Source of the DNA: Clostridiales bacterium
GTDB taxonomy: Bacteria; Bacillota; Clostridia; Oscillospirales; Oscillospiraceae
DNA: 64,000 bases
Assembly: GCA_025757645.1 (NCBI GenBank)
Contig: CP107216.1
Coordinates: 372,001-436,000, forward strand
Direction of reading: 5' to 3'
A program made the translations under genes and the position numbers. Below, in pieces: positions 8,252 to 17,051 of this stretch. The first letter of the stretch is position 1. Every line of letters starts with the position of its first letter. Under the pieces are notes generated by a model. That model ran no database searches. It saw nothing but the letters and a program-made list of their open reading frames with translations, and was not told where the DNA came from.

Positions 8252-8280
8252 TTCCCAAACCGGACAAACCGGCGTATAAT
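8252..8280 (+). promoter_or_regulatory. Promoter of trkH
   Basis: A perfect TATAAT (8275-8280) with TTCCCA (8252-8257) 17 bp upstream. The predicted leader is about 33 nt to the ATG at 8320. Confidence 0.55.
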
Positions 8281-8319
8281 ACCATATTCGGATAACGAAA
8301 GCATAGAGAGGGCAAAACC

Positions 8320-9759
8320 ATGAATTTTCGAATGATCGGGCAGGTCGTCGGCCGCGTGCTGTGCATCGAGGCCGCGCTGATGCTCCTGCCGATGATCGCA
8401 GCTGTGATCTATGACGAATCTCCGGTCCCGTTTCTGATCACGATCGGCATCACCGGCGGCATCGGGCTGGTCATGTGGCGCGTGCGCGCCAAGTCCGGCG
8501 GCATCACCGCGCGCGACGGTTTTCTCATCGTCGGCCTGTCGTGGATCGCCATGTCGCTGCTCGGCGCGATCCCGTTTGTGCTCACGGGCGACATCCCGAA
8601 CTACATCGACGCCCTGTTTGAGACGATCTCGGGTCTGACCACGACCGGCGCCAGCGTCGTCACATCGCCGGAGAGCATGACGCGCGGCGGCATGTTCTGG
8701 CGGCTGTTTACGCACTGGATCGGCGGCATGGGCATCCTCGTGTTCGTGCTGGCCGTGCTGCCCATGAGCGGCAACCGGTCGATGCACATCATGCGCGCCG
8801 AGGTGCCCGGCCCGACGGTCGGCAAGCTCGTGCCGCGCATCCGCAAGACTGCCTCCATCCTCTACCTGCTGTACATCGCGCTCACGCTCGTGGAGACGGT
8901 TCTGCTCATCGCCGGCGGCATGAGTTTTTACGATGCACTGCTGCATTCGTTCGCCACCGCCGGCACCGGCGGCCTGTCCACGCGCGCGCTGAGCATCGGC
9001 TACTACAACAGCGCCTATATCGACATCGTCGTGGGCGTGTTCATGATCCTCTTCGGCGCCAACTTCAGCCTGTATTACCTCATTCTGCTCGGCAACATCC
9101 GCACCGCGCTGCGCAACGAGGAGCTGCGCTGGTTCCTCGGCATCATCGCCTTCGCCGTCCTCACGATCGCAGTTGACATCCGCAATCTCTACGGCGGCGT
9201 CGGCCATGCTCTGCGCTATTCGTTCTTCCAGGTCACATCGATCATCTCTACGACAGGCTTTGCCACCGCGGACTTCAATCTCTGGCCGGAATACTCCAAG
9301 TTCCTGCTCGTGCTGCTGATGTTTGTCGGCGGCTGCGCCGGCAGCACCGCCGGCGGTCTGAAAGTCTCGCGCGTGATGCTGCTGTTCAAATCCTGCACGA
9401 TCGAGGTCAAGAAGATGCTGCGCCCGCGCTGCGTGGAAAACGTCCGCCTCGACGGCAAGCCGGTCGACGGGCAGACCGTCTACAACGCCCTGACGTATTT
9501 CACGTTCTACATCATCATCATGCTCATCGCAGGGCTGATCGTGTCGCTCGACGGGCTGGACTTCACGACGAATTTCACCGCCGCACTCTCGTGCCTGTCC
9601 AACGTCGGGCCGGGGCTCTCCCTTGTCGGACCGACCGGAAGCTTTGCCATCTTCTCGCCGCTGAGCAAGATCGTGCTCATGATCTGCATGCTGCTCGGCC
9701 GTCTGGAGATCTTCCCGCTGCTGCTGCTGTTCGTGCCGTTCACGTGGCGCTGGAAGTGA
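8320..9759 (+). CDS. trkH: TrkH-family potassium uptake channel subunit
   Basis: A 479-residue membrane protein matching TrkH in length and layout, with four M1-P-M2 repeats forming a K+-selective pore. Selectivity-loop segments are visible as SGLTTTGASVVTSPE (residues 104-118), ATAGTGGLSTRALS, TSIISTTGFATADFN and LSNVGPGLSLVGPTGS. The gating loop GGCAGSTAGGLKVSR, a TrkH hallmark, is near residue 340. The partner TrkA/KtrA nucleotide-gated subunit is not in this window and must be elsewhere if present. A classic terminator follows directly. Confidence 0.95.
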   Translation: MNFRMIGQVVGRVLCIEAALMLLPMIAAVIYDESPVPFLITIGITGGIGLVMWRVRAKSGGITARDGFLIVGLSWIAMSLLGAIPFVLTGDIPNYIDALFETISGLTTTGASVVTSPESMTRGGMFWRLFTHWIGGMGILVFVLAVLPMSGNRSMHIMRAEVPGPTVGKLVPRIRKTASILYLLYIALTLVETVLLIAGGMSFYDALLHSFATAGTGGLSTRALSIGYYNSAYIDIVVGVFMILFGANFSLYYLILLGNIRTALRNEELRWFLGIIAFAVLTIAVDIRNLYGGVGHALRYSFFQVTSIISTTGFATADFNLWPEYSKFLLVLLMFVGGCAGSTAGGLKVSRVMLLFKSCTIEVKKMLRPRCVENVRLDGKPVDGQTVYNALTYFTFYIIIMLIAGLIVSLDGLDFTTNFTAALSCLSNVGPGLSLVGPTGSFAIFSPLSKIVLMICMLLGRLEIFPLLLLFVPFTWRWK

Positions 9760-9793
9760 GCGCCGCCCGCAGCCGGAAACGCACATTGCATAG

Positions 9794-9833
9794 AACCGCC
9801 CCGCAAGTTCTGTAACTTGCGGGGCGGTTTTTT
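9794..9833 (+). terminator. Rho-independent terminator after trkH
   Basis: A 16-bp perfect GC-rich stem (9794-9809 with 9814-9829, 4-nt loop) is followed by six T residues. It is a textbook intrinsic terminator. Confidence 0.92.
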
Positions 9834-9878
9834 CGATACCCGCTCCTTGCCGAACGAATGATGTAGCATTTCATCTGC

Positions 9879-10229
9879 GCAGCAGGGGAGCCCGCCGCAT
9901 CTAACATACCGCAGACAGCGACAACCCCGCAGGCCGAAGCCTGCGGGGTTGCCTCCGCGTTTCCGCGGTTGATTGCACCCGAGGCGAGCCTTGCCCCCTC
10001 GGACTCCCCTGCTGCTCTGTTGCGTCTCCCGCCGCATCTAACATACCGCAGACAGCGACAACCCCGCAGGCGATTGCCTGCGGGGTTGCCTCCGCGTATC
10101 CGCGGTCCATTGCACCCGAGGCGAGCCTTGCCCCCTCGGGCTCCCCTGCTGCTCTGTCGCGTCTCCCGCCGCATCTATCATACCGCAGACAGCGACAACC
10201 CCGCAGGCCGATGCCTGCGGGGTTGCCTC
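9879..10229. repeat. Tandem 137-bp repeats with 12-bp terminal inverted repeats (MITE-like)
   Basis: The 536-bp gap between trkH and the ykvI-like gene is mostly a repeat array. The period is exactly 137 bp: the landmark CCGCAT recurs at 9895, 10032 and 10169, giving about 2.5 copies. Each unit holds a 12-bp stem (AACCCCGCAGGC and its complement) with a 4-nt loop that differs between copies. The first unit, 9879-10015, is bounded by a perfect 12-bp inverted repeat, GCAGCAGGGGAG and CTCCCCTGCTGC, so it could be a small non-autonomous mobile element amplified in place. No plausible gene is present. Frames read through it give only repeated low-complexity protein. Confidence 0.8.
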
Positions 10230-10295
10230 TCTACGCTGCAAACGCAGCGGTCAGTATTTTTTGTTGGGACGCTGGAGAGTTGCGCCGCGATCAGA

Positions 10296-11531
10296 TCACT
10301 CCGACAGCTCTGCCTTCTTGTCGGCAGACAGCTTCTTGATCTTCGGGATGCCCCAGATGAACGCCGGGAGCACAACAACGATCAGAGCGTAGTAGCCGTC
10401 ATAGCCATAGATCTTGGAGATGATGGTCGACAGGCCGAGCAGGGAAACTGCGTAGCACAGGCCGATGACGATCAGGCCGACGATGACGCTGCGGACAGCC
10501 TTGCTCTTGATGGCCTTCGGGAAGCAGTGGCCCTCGAAGCGCTGGATCATGGAGTAGACGAGCGTGACGGACGTGGACACGAACGCGCAGAACAGCAGGA
10601 TGGTGTACACGACGAACAGCCAGGTGTAGCCGCTGCCCATGAGGGTGACGACGCTCTGGTTGGGGAGCTTCATAACGTCGGCAATGTGGCGGGCGGCGAT
10701 GCTGGCGACGGAGTCAACACCAACGCTCTTGATGGCGCAGAGGACCGGGTACCAGCGCAGCAGCATGGCGCCGGAAGCGGCGAGCGCGCCGCCGTTCATG
10801 AGCCAGCCAAGGATGCTGGCGCGCTTGACGCCCTTGTGGGTCAGCTCGGTGGAAGCAGCGATCATGGCCGGGACGGACACGCACTGGAAAGCAGCGTACA
10901 CGAACACGCCGCGCCAGACGCCCTCGAGGCCCTTCTGGGAGGTGACGTCCGCGATGGCCGGGATGGAAGCGTAAGCCGCGTTCTCAGTGGCCAGCTCCTG
11001 AGCGACTGCGTCGATCGGAACGACGAAGCCCATGATGACCAGGATCGCGGTGACGATCAGGATCGCGGTGGAAAGAACGGTAGAAGCCTTGATGATCAGG
11101 TCAACGCCGAAGATCGACAGAAGGATCAGCAGGGCGATGATGACGAGGTTGCAGATGATATCGGGCAGGTTGATCAGGCTCTTGACGATGCCGCCGGCGC
11201 CGTCAACGCAGGACGCGACCGCCGCGAGGATGATGATGATGTAAAAGATCTCGAAGAAGACCTCCATCCACGGCTTCGGATACAGGGCGCGATAGGTGTC
11301 CTTGTAGTTGTCGAAACCGCTGAGCTTGGCAAACTTCATCATGATGTACATGACGACGGCCAGGATGCCCATGGCCAGCAGCGGGAAGATCGCCGCGGTC
11401 CAGCCATACTGGACAAAGTAGTTCACGACCTGGTTGCCGGTCGCAAAGCCGGCGCCCACGTGGGTGCCGAACCAGACAGACGCCACGGTGAAGGCGGCTG
11501 CCCAGCTGCTCTTGAGCTTTTTGTTATCCAT
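10296..11531 (-). CDS. ykvI: YkvI-family membrane protein (putative transporter)
   Basis: A 411-residue membrane protein with about ten to eleven helices, resembling the uncharacterised YkvI family (COG3949), distantly related to the APC/LeuT-fold transporters. The first helix carries VASVWFGTHVGAGFATGNQV, a glycine-broken helix typical of LeuT-fold substrate sites. Later segments include ASCVDGAGGIVKSLINLP and the C-terminal AVSLLGLSTIISKIYGYDGY. The ATG at 11531 follows a purine-rich AGAGAGAGG stretch. It is divergent from the FAH/ketopantoate-reductase genes, so it may import their substrate. No experimental substrate is known to me. Confidence 0.85.
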   Translation of the reverse strand: MDNKKLKSSWAAAFTVASVWFGTHVGAGFATGNQVVNYFVQYGWTAAIFPLLAMGILAVVMYIMMKFAKLSGFDNYKDTYRALYPKPWMEVFFEIFYIIIILAAVASCVDGAGGIVKSLINLPDIICNLVIIALLILLSIFGVDLIIKASTVLSTAILIVTAILVIMGFVVPIDAVAQELATENAAYASIPAIADVTSQKGLEGVWRGVFVYAAFQCVSVPAMIAASTELTHKGVKRASILGWLMNGGALAASGAMLLRWYPVLCAIKSVGVDSVASIAARHIADVMKLPNQSVVTLMGSGYTWLFVVYTILLFCAFVSTSVTLVYSMIQRFEGHCFPKAIKSKAVRSVIVGLIVIGLCYAVSLLGLSTIISKIYGYDGYYALIVVVLPAFIWGIPKIKKLSADKKAELSE

Positions 11532-11654
11532 TTTTTACCTCTCTCTTTTTTTCTCTTTTTTTGCTTTTCTCTCTTTTTTATTTCAATCCTGCCTCGTGCT
11601 CTCCTACCAACCGAGACAGGGCTCGAAATCCACACCCATGTGTTAATTTATGAA

Positions 11655-11711
11655 CAAGTCGTTAACAACTTGGGATAGTAAATTTATAATTCTCTCACAC
11701 GCAAAAGTCAA
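11655..11711 (-). promoter_or_regulatory. ykvI promoter with downstream palindrome
   Basis: On the minus strand TTGACT (11711-11706) and TATAAA (11688-11683) are 17 bp apart. Just downstream, over the predicted transcription start region, is the imperfect palindrome CAAGTCGTTAACAACTTG (11655-11672, one mismatched pair around the central GTTAAC), a candidate repressor site. The leader to the ATG at 11531 is about 145 nt and strongly pyrimidine/purine biased. Confidence 0.6.
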
Positions 11712-11860
11712 TAACAGCCTCTTCCAATCCCCAATTTTTTTCAGCCGTTTTCTGAAAATTGTCGAGTTGCACAAAATCTTGCATGTATTTTTATGCACTC
11801 TGATTCTGGCGCTTTTGTAATATTTTATGCGATTTTAGCACTTTGACAGCAAGAAAACAG

Positions 11861-11889
11861 TTGCGGCGTCTACACTTTCGTGCTATCAT
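11861..11889 (+). promoter_or_regulatory. Promoter of the FAH/ketopantoate-reductase gene cluster
   Basis: TTGCGG (11861-11866) and TATCAT (11884-11889) are 17 bp apart on the plus strand, about 165 bp before the start at 12055. The rest of the 520-bp divergent gap (11532-12054) is AT-rich and holds no gene I can support. Confidence 0.5.
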
Positions 11890-12054
11890 AACAACGCTGG
11901 GAGTGCAAATCTTTTGTCGAATTTCTGACAAGCGAGATTGGCATATTTTTGACACAGGCCAGCAGGCTCGGCAAACGCGATTGATGAATTTTTAACCATC
12001 ATTTTGCGTACACATCCATTGCCCAATGTCGATTTTGAGGGGAGCGCGCACGTT

Positions 12055-12909
12055 ATGAAGCTCGTGACATTTGAAAAGGACGGCCGCAGCGCCGTCGGCC
12101 TGCTCAACGCGGCCGGCACTGCCGTGCATCCCGTGCCGGGCTGTGCGGACATACAGACGCTCATCGGCATCTGGCCGGCGCTGGACACTGCCGCCGTGCT
12201 GCGCAGCGCCGCGCTGCCGCTCGAGCGCGTGCGGCTGCTCGCGCCCATCCCCCGCCCGGAGCAGGACGTGATCTGCCTGGGCATCAATTATTTTGACCAC
12301 GCCAAGGAGAGCGAGGCCGTCGCCGGCAAGGGCGTCAAGGCGCCGGACACGTTCCCGATCTACTTTTCCAAGCGCGTGAACGAGGCCGTCGCCCCCGGCG
12401 GCGACATTCTCAGCCACAGCGATCTGGTCGCCGACCTCGACTATGAGGCGGAGCTGGCCGTCGTCATCGGCCGCCCGGCGCACAACGTCAGCGAGGCAGA
12501 CGCGCTCGACTACGTGTTCGGCTACACCATTTTGAATGACGTGAGCGCGCGCACGATCCAGAACCAGCATAAGCAGTGGTATCGCGGCAAGAGCCTCGAC
12601 GGCTTCACGCCGATGGGCCCGTGGATCGTCACGCCGGACGAGTTCGACGTGCGCAGGCCGCAGAAAATCCAGAGCCGCATCAACGGCGAGCTCCGGCAGG
12701 ACAGCACGACCGATCTCATGATCTTCCACGTGCCGTACGTAATCGCCGAGCTCAGCCAGGGCATGACGCTCCGCCCCGGCACGATCATCTCCATGGGCAC
12801 GCCGGCCGGCGTGGGCATGGGCTTTGACCCGCCGAAGTGGCTGCACCCGGGCGACGTGGTCGCGTGCAGCATCGAGGGCATCGGCACCCTCACCAACACC
12901 GTTCGGTAA
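12055..12909 (+). CDS. Fumarylacetoacetate hydrolase-family protein
   Basis: A 284-residue member of the FAH superfamily, which covers acylpyruvate hydrolases, oxaloacetate decarboxylases and 2-keto-4-pentenoate hydratase-like enzymes that cleave C-C bonds in 2-oxoacids with a divalent metal. The catalytic domain includes ICLGINYFDHAKES (about residues 74-87) and YFSKRVNEAVAPGGDI. The metal ligands lie in DLDYEAELAVVIG (D-x-E-x-E pattern). GYTILNDVSARTIQ and FTPMGPWIVTPDE follow. The ATG at 12055 follows GAGGGGAG; the longer reading from 12004 lacks a site. It leads two ketopantoate-reductase-like genes. Confidence 0.92.
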   Translation: MKLVTFEKDGRSAVGLLNAAGTAVHPVPGCADIQTLIGIWPALDTAAVLRSAALPLERVRLLAPIPRPEQDVICLGINYFDHAKESEAVAGKGVKAPDTFPIYFSKRVNEAVAPGGDILSHSDLVADLDYEAELAVVIGRPAHNVSEADALDYVFGYTILNDVSARTIQNQHKQWYRGKSLDGFTPMGPWIVTPDEFDVRRPQKIQSRINGELRQDSTTDLMIFHVPYVIAELSQGMTLRPGTIISMGTPAGVGMGFDPPKWLHPGDVVACSIEGIGTLTNTVR

Positions 12910-12980
12910 TCCGCCGTCAGGCATCCGCCTGCAGCGGCCGAAGATATCGCAAACAGAATCAGAAAAGGAGAGAAAAAGTT

Positions 12981-13991
12981 ATGAAATTTGCAATGTATGG
13001 TTCCGGCGCAGCCGGCAGCGTCTTCGCTTCTTACCTGCGTAAGGGCGGTGCGGACATCATCCTCATCGACCGCTACGAGGCGCACATGAAGAAAGTCGCC
13101 GAGGAAGGCATGCACTTCACCATCCATCAGGAGGAAGATGGCGGCTACAAGGATTACGACTACCAGCTCAAGGGCTTCCGCACCTACACCACCGCTGCTG
13201 ACGCGGCCGCGGCGGAGGGCAAGGTCGACGTCATCATCTACATGACCAAGGCGACCCAGCTCGAGCAGGCCATCCAGGACTCCATGCCTGTCGTCGGCGA
13301 CACGACCGTCGCCGTCTCCCTCATCAACGGCCTCGGCAACGATGACAACCTCTTCAAGGTCTTCCCGAAAGAGCGCTGCATCATCGGCTCCGGCGTGCTG
13401 GGCACGGCTCTGCCCGAACCCGCACACTGCGTGTCCACCCCGGCCGGCGGCGTGCAGATGAACTTCGGCGGTGCGGTCCGCTCGGAGCTCACCGACGCGG
13501 CCTGCGCCGAGATGCTCAAGTGCTACCGTGCCGGCGGCTGCGACGCTTACTGGCGCGACGGCGAGCCGGGCACCGACAATAACATCTACAAGTTCATCTG
13601 GAAAAAGGTCTGCGTGAACGCCACCGTCAACACCGTGTGCGCCGTCCTGCGTCTGAAGATCGGCGAGGTCGAGGCGGATCCGTTCGGCCAGTGGCTGTTC
13701 CACAGCGTCATCCGTGAGACCTGCGCGGTCGCGACCGCCAAGGGCGTGCCGATGGACGCCGATGAGTTCATCGCCCACGATCACAAGGACATCGTCACCA
13801 ACATCGCGGACTACTATCCGTCCATGTGCCAGGATATGCTCTTCAACCACCGCCAGACCGAGATCGACGTGCTCAACGGCAAGATCGCGGAGTACGGCGA
13901 GCAGCTGGGCATCGACACCCCGGTGTGCAAGGTCCTGTCCCAGGTCGTGCGCTGCATCCAGGGCAACTACGACAAGCAGTACCTGAAGTAA
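12981..13991 (+). CDS. Ketopantoate reductase-family (PanE/ApbA) dehydrogenase, copy 1
   Basis: A 336-residue NAD(P)-dependent dehydrogenase of the PanE/ApbA fold. The N-terminal Rossmann motif is MYGSGAAGSVFASYLRKGG. A PanE-like MTKATQ...INGLGNDD segment is near residues 90-120, and the catalytic region FIWKKVCVNATVNTVCAV is near residue 205. The ATG at 12981 is about 8 bases after AAGGAGAG; longer upstream readings run into the FAH gene. It ends NYDKQYLK, nearly the same as the next gene's C-terminus. With a FAH-family enzyme upstream, reduction of a 2-oxoacid other than ketopantoate is likely; this is inference. Confidence 0.9.
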   Translation: MKFAMYGSGAAGSVFASYLRKGGADIILIDRYEAHMKKVAEEGMHFTIHQEEDGGYKDYDYQLKGFRTYTTAADAAAAEGKVDVIIYMTKATQLEQAIQDSMPVVGDTTVAVSLINGLGNDDNLFKVFPKERCIIGSGVLGTALPEPAHCVSTPAGGVQMNFGGAVRSELTDAACAEMLKCYRAGGCDAYWRDGEPGTDNNIYKFIWKKVCVNATVNTVCAVLRLKIGEVEADPFGQWLFHSVIRETCAVATAKGVPMDADEFIAHDHKDIVTNIADYYPSMCQDMLFNHRQTEIDVLNGKIAEYGEQLGIDTPVCKVLSQVVRCIQGNYDKQYLK

Positions 13992-14011
13992 TTTCAAACC
14001 CCGAGTTTTCT

Positions 14012-14040
14012 CTGCCGGCCGGCCAACAACCGGCCGGCAG
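14012..14040 (+). other. Intercistronic stem-loop between the two reductase genes
   Basis: A perfect 11-bp GC-only stem (14012-14022 with 14030-14040, 7-nt loop) lies 20 bp before the second reductase gene. It is followed by TTTGC rather than a T-run, so partial termination or mRNA protection is more likely than full termination. Confidence 0.6.
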
Positions 14041-14060
14041 TTTGCTAAGGAGGCAAACGC

Positions 14061-15011
14061 ATGAAAATCGCAATGATCGGCTCCGGCGCTGCCGGCAGCG
14101 TGTTCGCCGCCTACCTGCGCAAGGGCGGCGCCGAGCTCTGGCTCGTCGATAAGTACAAGGCACACATGGACAAGATCGTGGCCGACGGTCTGGTCTTCCG
14201 CACGCCGGAGGGCGAGGAAGTGCTCACCGGCTTCCACACGAGCGCCACCGCGCACGACATCGGCACCATGGATATGGTCATCCTCATGGTCAAGGCCACG
14301 CAGACCGCGGACGTCATGGCCGACACCATGCCCTGCATCGGGCCGGAGACGGTCGTCGTCTCGCTGCAAAACGGCCTCGGCAACGACGAGGTGCTCGCCC
14401 AGTTCGTGGAGACCGACCGCATCCTCTACGGCAGCGGCCTGATCGGCACGGAGCTGGCCGGCCCCGGCGTGTGCGTGAGCAAGCCGGAAAAGGGCATCCA
14501 GATGCACTTCGGCGCCGTGCACAACAACCCGAAGGCCGACGCCGCCGGCAAGGCGCTCGAGGCGTGCTTCCAGGCGGGCGGCTGCAACGCGAGCTTTGAC
14601 GAGGATGTGCGCCCGTACATCTGGAAGAAAGTCATCGCCAACAGCGGCTATAACGGCGTGAGCGCCGTCATGCGTCTGAAGGTGAAGGAGACCTTCGCCG
14701 ACCCCTACGGCCACGACATCGTCATCCATGTGTGGAAAGAGGGCTGCGCCGTCGCGCAGGCGCTCGGCATCGGCGATCTCTGGCCGCTCATGGAAAAGGA
14801 AGAGCCGAACATCATCGCCAACCTCGGCAACTACTATCCGTCCATGGCGCAGGACGCCGTGCTGCACCAGCGCCAGACGGAGATCTCCGTGCTCAACGGC
14901 GCCATCGCGCGCTACGGCGAGCGGCTGGGCGTGCCCACCCCGTTCAACACCGTCATCACGAAGGTCATCTCCTGCATCCAGAACAACTACGACAAGCAGT
15001 ATCTGGGCTGA
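14061..15011 (+). CDS. Ketopantoate reductase-family (PanE/ApbA) dehydrogenase, copy 2
   Basis: A 316-residue paralogue of the preceding gene. It has the same Rossmann start (MIGSGAAGSVFAAYLRKGG), MVKATQTADVMADTMPCIG, QNGLGNDE and IWKKVIANSGYNGVSAVMRL motifs, and it ends NYDKQYLG. AAGGAGG lies nine bases before the ATG. The tandem pair most likely arose by duplication and then diverged in substrate, or forms a heterodimer. Intrinsic terminators follow on both strands. Confidence 0.9.
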   Translation: MKIAMIGSGAAGSVFAAYLRKGGAELWLVDKYKAHMDKIVADGLVFRTPEGEEVLTGFHTSATAHDIGTMDMVILMVKATQTADVMADTMPCIGPETVVVSLQNGLGNDEVLAQFVETDRILYGSGLIGTELAGPGVCVSKPEKGIQMHFGAVHNNPKADAAGKALEACFQAGGCNASFDEDVRPYIWKKVIANSGYNGVSAVMRLKVKETFADPYGHDIVIHVWKEGCAVAQALGIGDLWPLMEKEEPNIIANLGNYYPSMAQDAVLHQRQTEISVLNGAIARYGERLGVPTPFNTVITKVISCIQNNYDKQYLG

Positions 15012-15047
15012 TAACGCATCCACGCATTGCATGTATCCCTACGTCAG

Positions 15048-15080
15048 CGCCCCGGCAGCCGCCGGGGCGCACGTTTTTTC
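15048..15080 (+). terminator. Terminator of the FAH/reductase operon
   Basis: A 10-bp GC stem (15048-15057 with 15062-15071, 4-nt loop) followed by ACG and six T residues. Confidence 0.88.
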
Positions 15081-15088
15081 CCATACGC

Positions 15089-15123
15089 AAAAACACCCCC
15101 TGTGCCGTGCACAGGGGGTGTTC
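15089..15123 (-). terminator. Terminator of the SipW/matrix operon
   Basis: A perfect 14-bp stem (15093-15106 with 15110-15123, 3-nt loop), followed on the minus strand by a T-run. It lies 37 bp after the stop of the SLH gene and ends the seven-gene operon. Confidence 0.85.
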
Positions 15124-15159
15124 GCTATGGTTGTTTCGTTTACCGTCAGCGCCGCGCGC

Positions 15160-16467
15160 TTACCGGTTGGGATATTTCTGCGCCAGCTCGGCCTCGAGCG
15201 CCTTCCAATCTCTGGCCGGCGTGATCTTCGTCCACGTCTCGGGCGAGGTGTTGTTCACGCGCTCGTAATCGTGGTTGTTGGTCGCTTCCTGCACATCCGT
15301 GTAATACCAAGCGTCGGTGTTGCTGTTGTCCGGCCATTTGATCATATCGGGCAGGAAATGCTCCTTATCCGGTGTACGGAAGAGAACCTTGTTGATGATC
15401 TTCATGGCCTCGTCGCGCTTGATGTTCTGGTTCGGGCGGAATGTGCCGTCCTCATAGCCATCGATCAAGCCACGCGCCGCCGCGCGGTTGATATACTCGC
15501 GCGCCCAGCTGCCGGAGATATCCGAGAATGCATCACCGGTAACTTCCGGTGCGTGGTAGAATCGCGCCGCGATCGTCGCAAACTCCGCGCGCGTGATCGG
15601 CGCGTCCGGGCGGAACGTGCCGTCCTCATAGCCGGTGAGAATACCGGCGTTGGTCAGCGTCGAAACCGCGCTGTTATACCAGGCACCGCTTGCCACATCG
15701 GAGTAGCTGTTCGTGCGAGACCACACATTTTCGCGGGCCTCGTCCTGAAGCAGACGGTAGAAGATCGTTGCGACCTCCGCGCGTGTGATCTGGCGCTCCG
15801 GCTTCACCGTGCCGTCCGGATAACCGCAGATATACGCATCGTGCTTGTCGAGCTCCAGCGGCGGGGGCGGCAGCTCGTTGTCCTCGACTGAGAACACGAA
15901 CGTGATGTGCGCAGCCGCTTCCTGGAACGCATTGCCCATCGCGGGGTCAACATCAATGGTCACGTCCAGATCGACCGGATCGGTCTTCGGGCCGACCTCG
16001 GCAATGAAGACGTTGCTCTTGAGGCCATCGGCCGCATCGAGCTGGCTGAAGAGCTTCGCGGTCTTGTTGGACGCGATCACGACGCCGTCTTTCGACACGG
16101 TCATGCCGATGTGATCGAGCACATCGTTGTACGAGATGGCGGAGCCTTCCTTGGCGGAGGCGTCGCCGTCGATCTCGGCGCGCAGATAGATCTTTGCGCC
16201 CTGCACACCGTTTTTGCCGTCAGCCTGCACGCGGATGGTCTGCGTGAGGCTGTCGCCGGGCATGCAGTTGGAGAAGTTCGGGAACAGGTTCGTGTCCGAA
16301 CCGTCGCCGGTGTGGGTGAAGGTGAAGCGCGCGCCGTTGCCGTCCGAGCCGTCATAGTACGTGACGGTGGGAACGTTCGTCTCGCCCGTCGCCCAAATGC
16401 CCAGTCCGGCAGCCAGCGCGACCACCAGCACGAGGGCGACGATCATGGTAAGTTTTTTGTGTTTCAT
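15160..16467 (-). CDS. SLH-domain protein with SipW-dependent-type N-terminus
   Basis: A 435-residue surface protein. Residues 1-30 form a hydrophobic signal like its neighbours. Residues 35-195 look like a camelysin/TasA-type beta domain, with NCMPGDSLTQTIRVQADG resembling the PGD motif of that group. After a PPPP linker come S-layer homology repeats: 205-240 (ICGYPDGTVKPERQITRAEVATI), 255-303 (YSDV...GILTGYEDGTFRPD) and 313-361 (FSDI...GLIDGYEDGTFRPN), with a partial fourth at 371-397. SLH repeats bind pyruvylated secondary cell-wall polymer, so this is the likely wall anchor of the system. It is last in the operon, 13 bp after the preceding gene. Confidence 0.9.
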   Translation of the reverse strand: MKHKKLTMIVALVLVVALAAGLGIWATGETNVPTVTYYDGSDGNGARFTFTHTGDGSDTNLFPNFSNCMPGDSLTQTIRVQADGKNGVQGAKIYLRAEIDGDASAKEGSAISYNDVLDHIGMTVSKDGVVIASNKTAKLFSQLDAADGLKSNVFIAEVGPKTDPVDLDVTIDVDPAMGNAFQEAAAHITFVFSVEDNELPPPPLELDKHDAYICGYPDGTVKPERQITRAEVATIFYRLLQDEARENVWSRTNSYSDVASGAWYNSAVSTLTNAGILTGYEDGTFRPDAPITRAEFATIAARFYHAPEVTGDAFSDISGSWAREYINRAAARGLIDGYEDGTFRPNQNIKRDEAMKIINKVLFRTPDKEHFLPDMIKWPDNSNTDAWYYTDVQEATNNHDYERVNNTSPETWTKITPARDWKALEAELAQKYPNR

Positions 16468-16480
16468 ACCGTTGCCCTCC

Positions 16481-17035
16481 TTAAGGTGTCGTGGTCGGCT
16501 GCGTCAGATAGCCGTTGTTGTCAACGCGCACGCCCCAGCTATCTGTCACGGCCTTGCTCGGCGCGGCCTGAATGCTCTCGGCCAGCACCGTCACCTCGAG
16601 GTGGCAGCCCTCGGGCGCATTCGGCTGCGTGATGGGATCTTTCAGCAGGTTTGCAGTCGAATCTTTCGGTCCGACCGGCTTCGTGTAGTAGTAAATGCCG
16701 TCTTTCTCGAACCAATCACTATTTGTGATCGTCGGTGCCGGTACCGGAGTCGCAGAGACGTTTCCGTCTTTGTCTACCCAGTTGCACACCAGCTTGACGC
16801 GGACGTAGGACGTGGCGGTTCCTTCGTTCTTGACGTAAATCTCCGACTTGATACCGTCGTCTGTCTTCTCTTCGATCTTAATTTCGGATGTGGCAGCCTT
16901 AAATGTGTTCGTCACCGGAGACGTGTTCGCTTTGAGATAAGCGAGCGTCGTGCCGACGGCCAGCGCGAAGATCAGGCACAGGGAGAGGATGAGCGCGGCT
17001 TTTCTCCCGCCTGAACCGTTAAAGATACGTTTCAT
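16481..17035 (-). CDS. SipW-dependent-type matrix protein (TasA/camelysin-like)
   Basis: A 184-residue secreted protein. The signal region KAALILSLCLIFALAVGTTLAYLKANTS carries the G-T-x-A-Y motif recognised by the ER-type peptidase SipW. A single beta domain follows, with TNTF and AEVKNEG-like features (SEIYVKNEGTATSYVRVKLV) and an aromatic block DGIYYYTKPVGPKD, all seen in TasA-like proteins. It is nearly identical in plan to the other three small genes here but diverged in sequence. The spacing to its neighbours is 13-17 bp. It is probably a minor or capping subunit; the role is inferred. Confidence 0.85.
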   Translation of the reverse strand: MKRIFNGSGGRKAALILSLCLIFALAVGTTLAYLKANTSPVTNTFKAATSEIKIEEKTDDGIKSEIYVKNEGTATSYVRVKLVCNWVDKDGNVSATPVPAPTITNSDWFEKDGIYYYTKPVGPKDSTANLLKDPITQPNAPEGCHLEVTVLAESIQAAPSKAVTDSWGVRVDNNGYLTQPTTTP

Positions 17036-17051
17036 ATGTCATCCCTCCTAT

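Noticed and set aside
12522..15032. An 836-codon minus-strand open frame antisense to the reductase genes
   Set aside because: Low-complexity His/Val/Asp-rich translation, no domain, and the plus-strand genes have strong motifs and ribosome sites.
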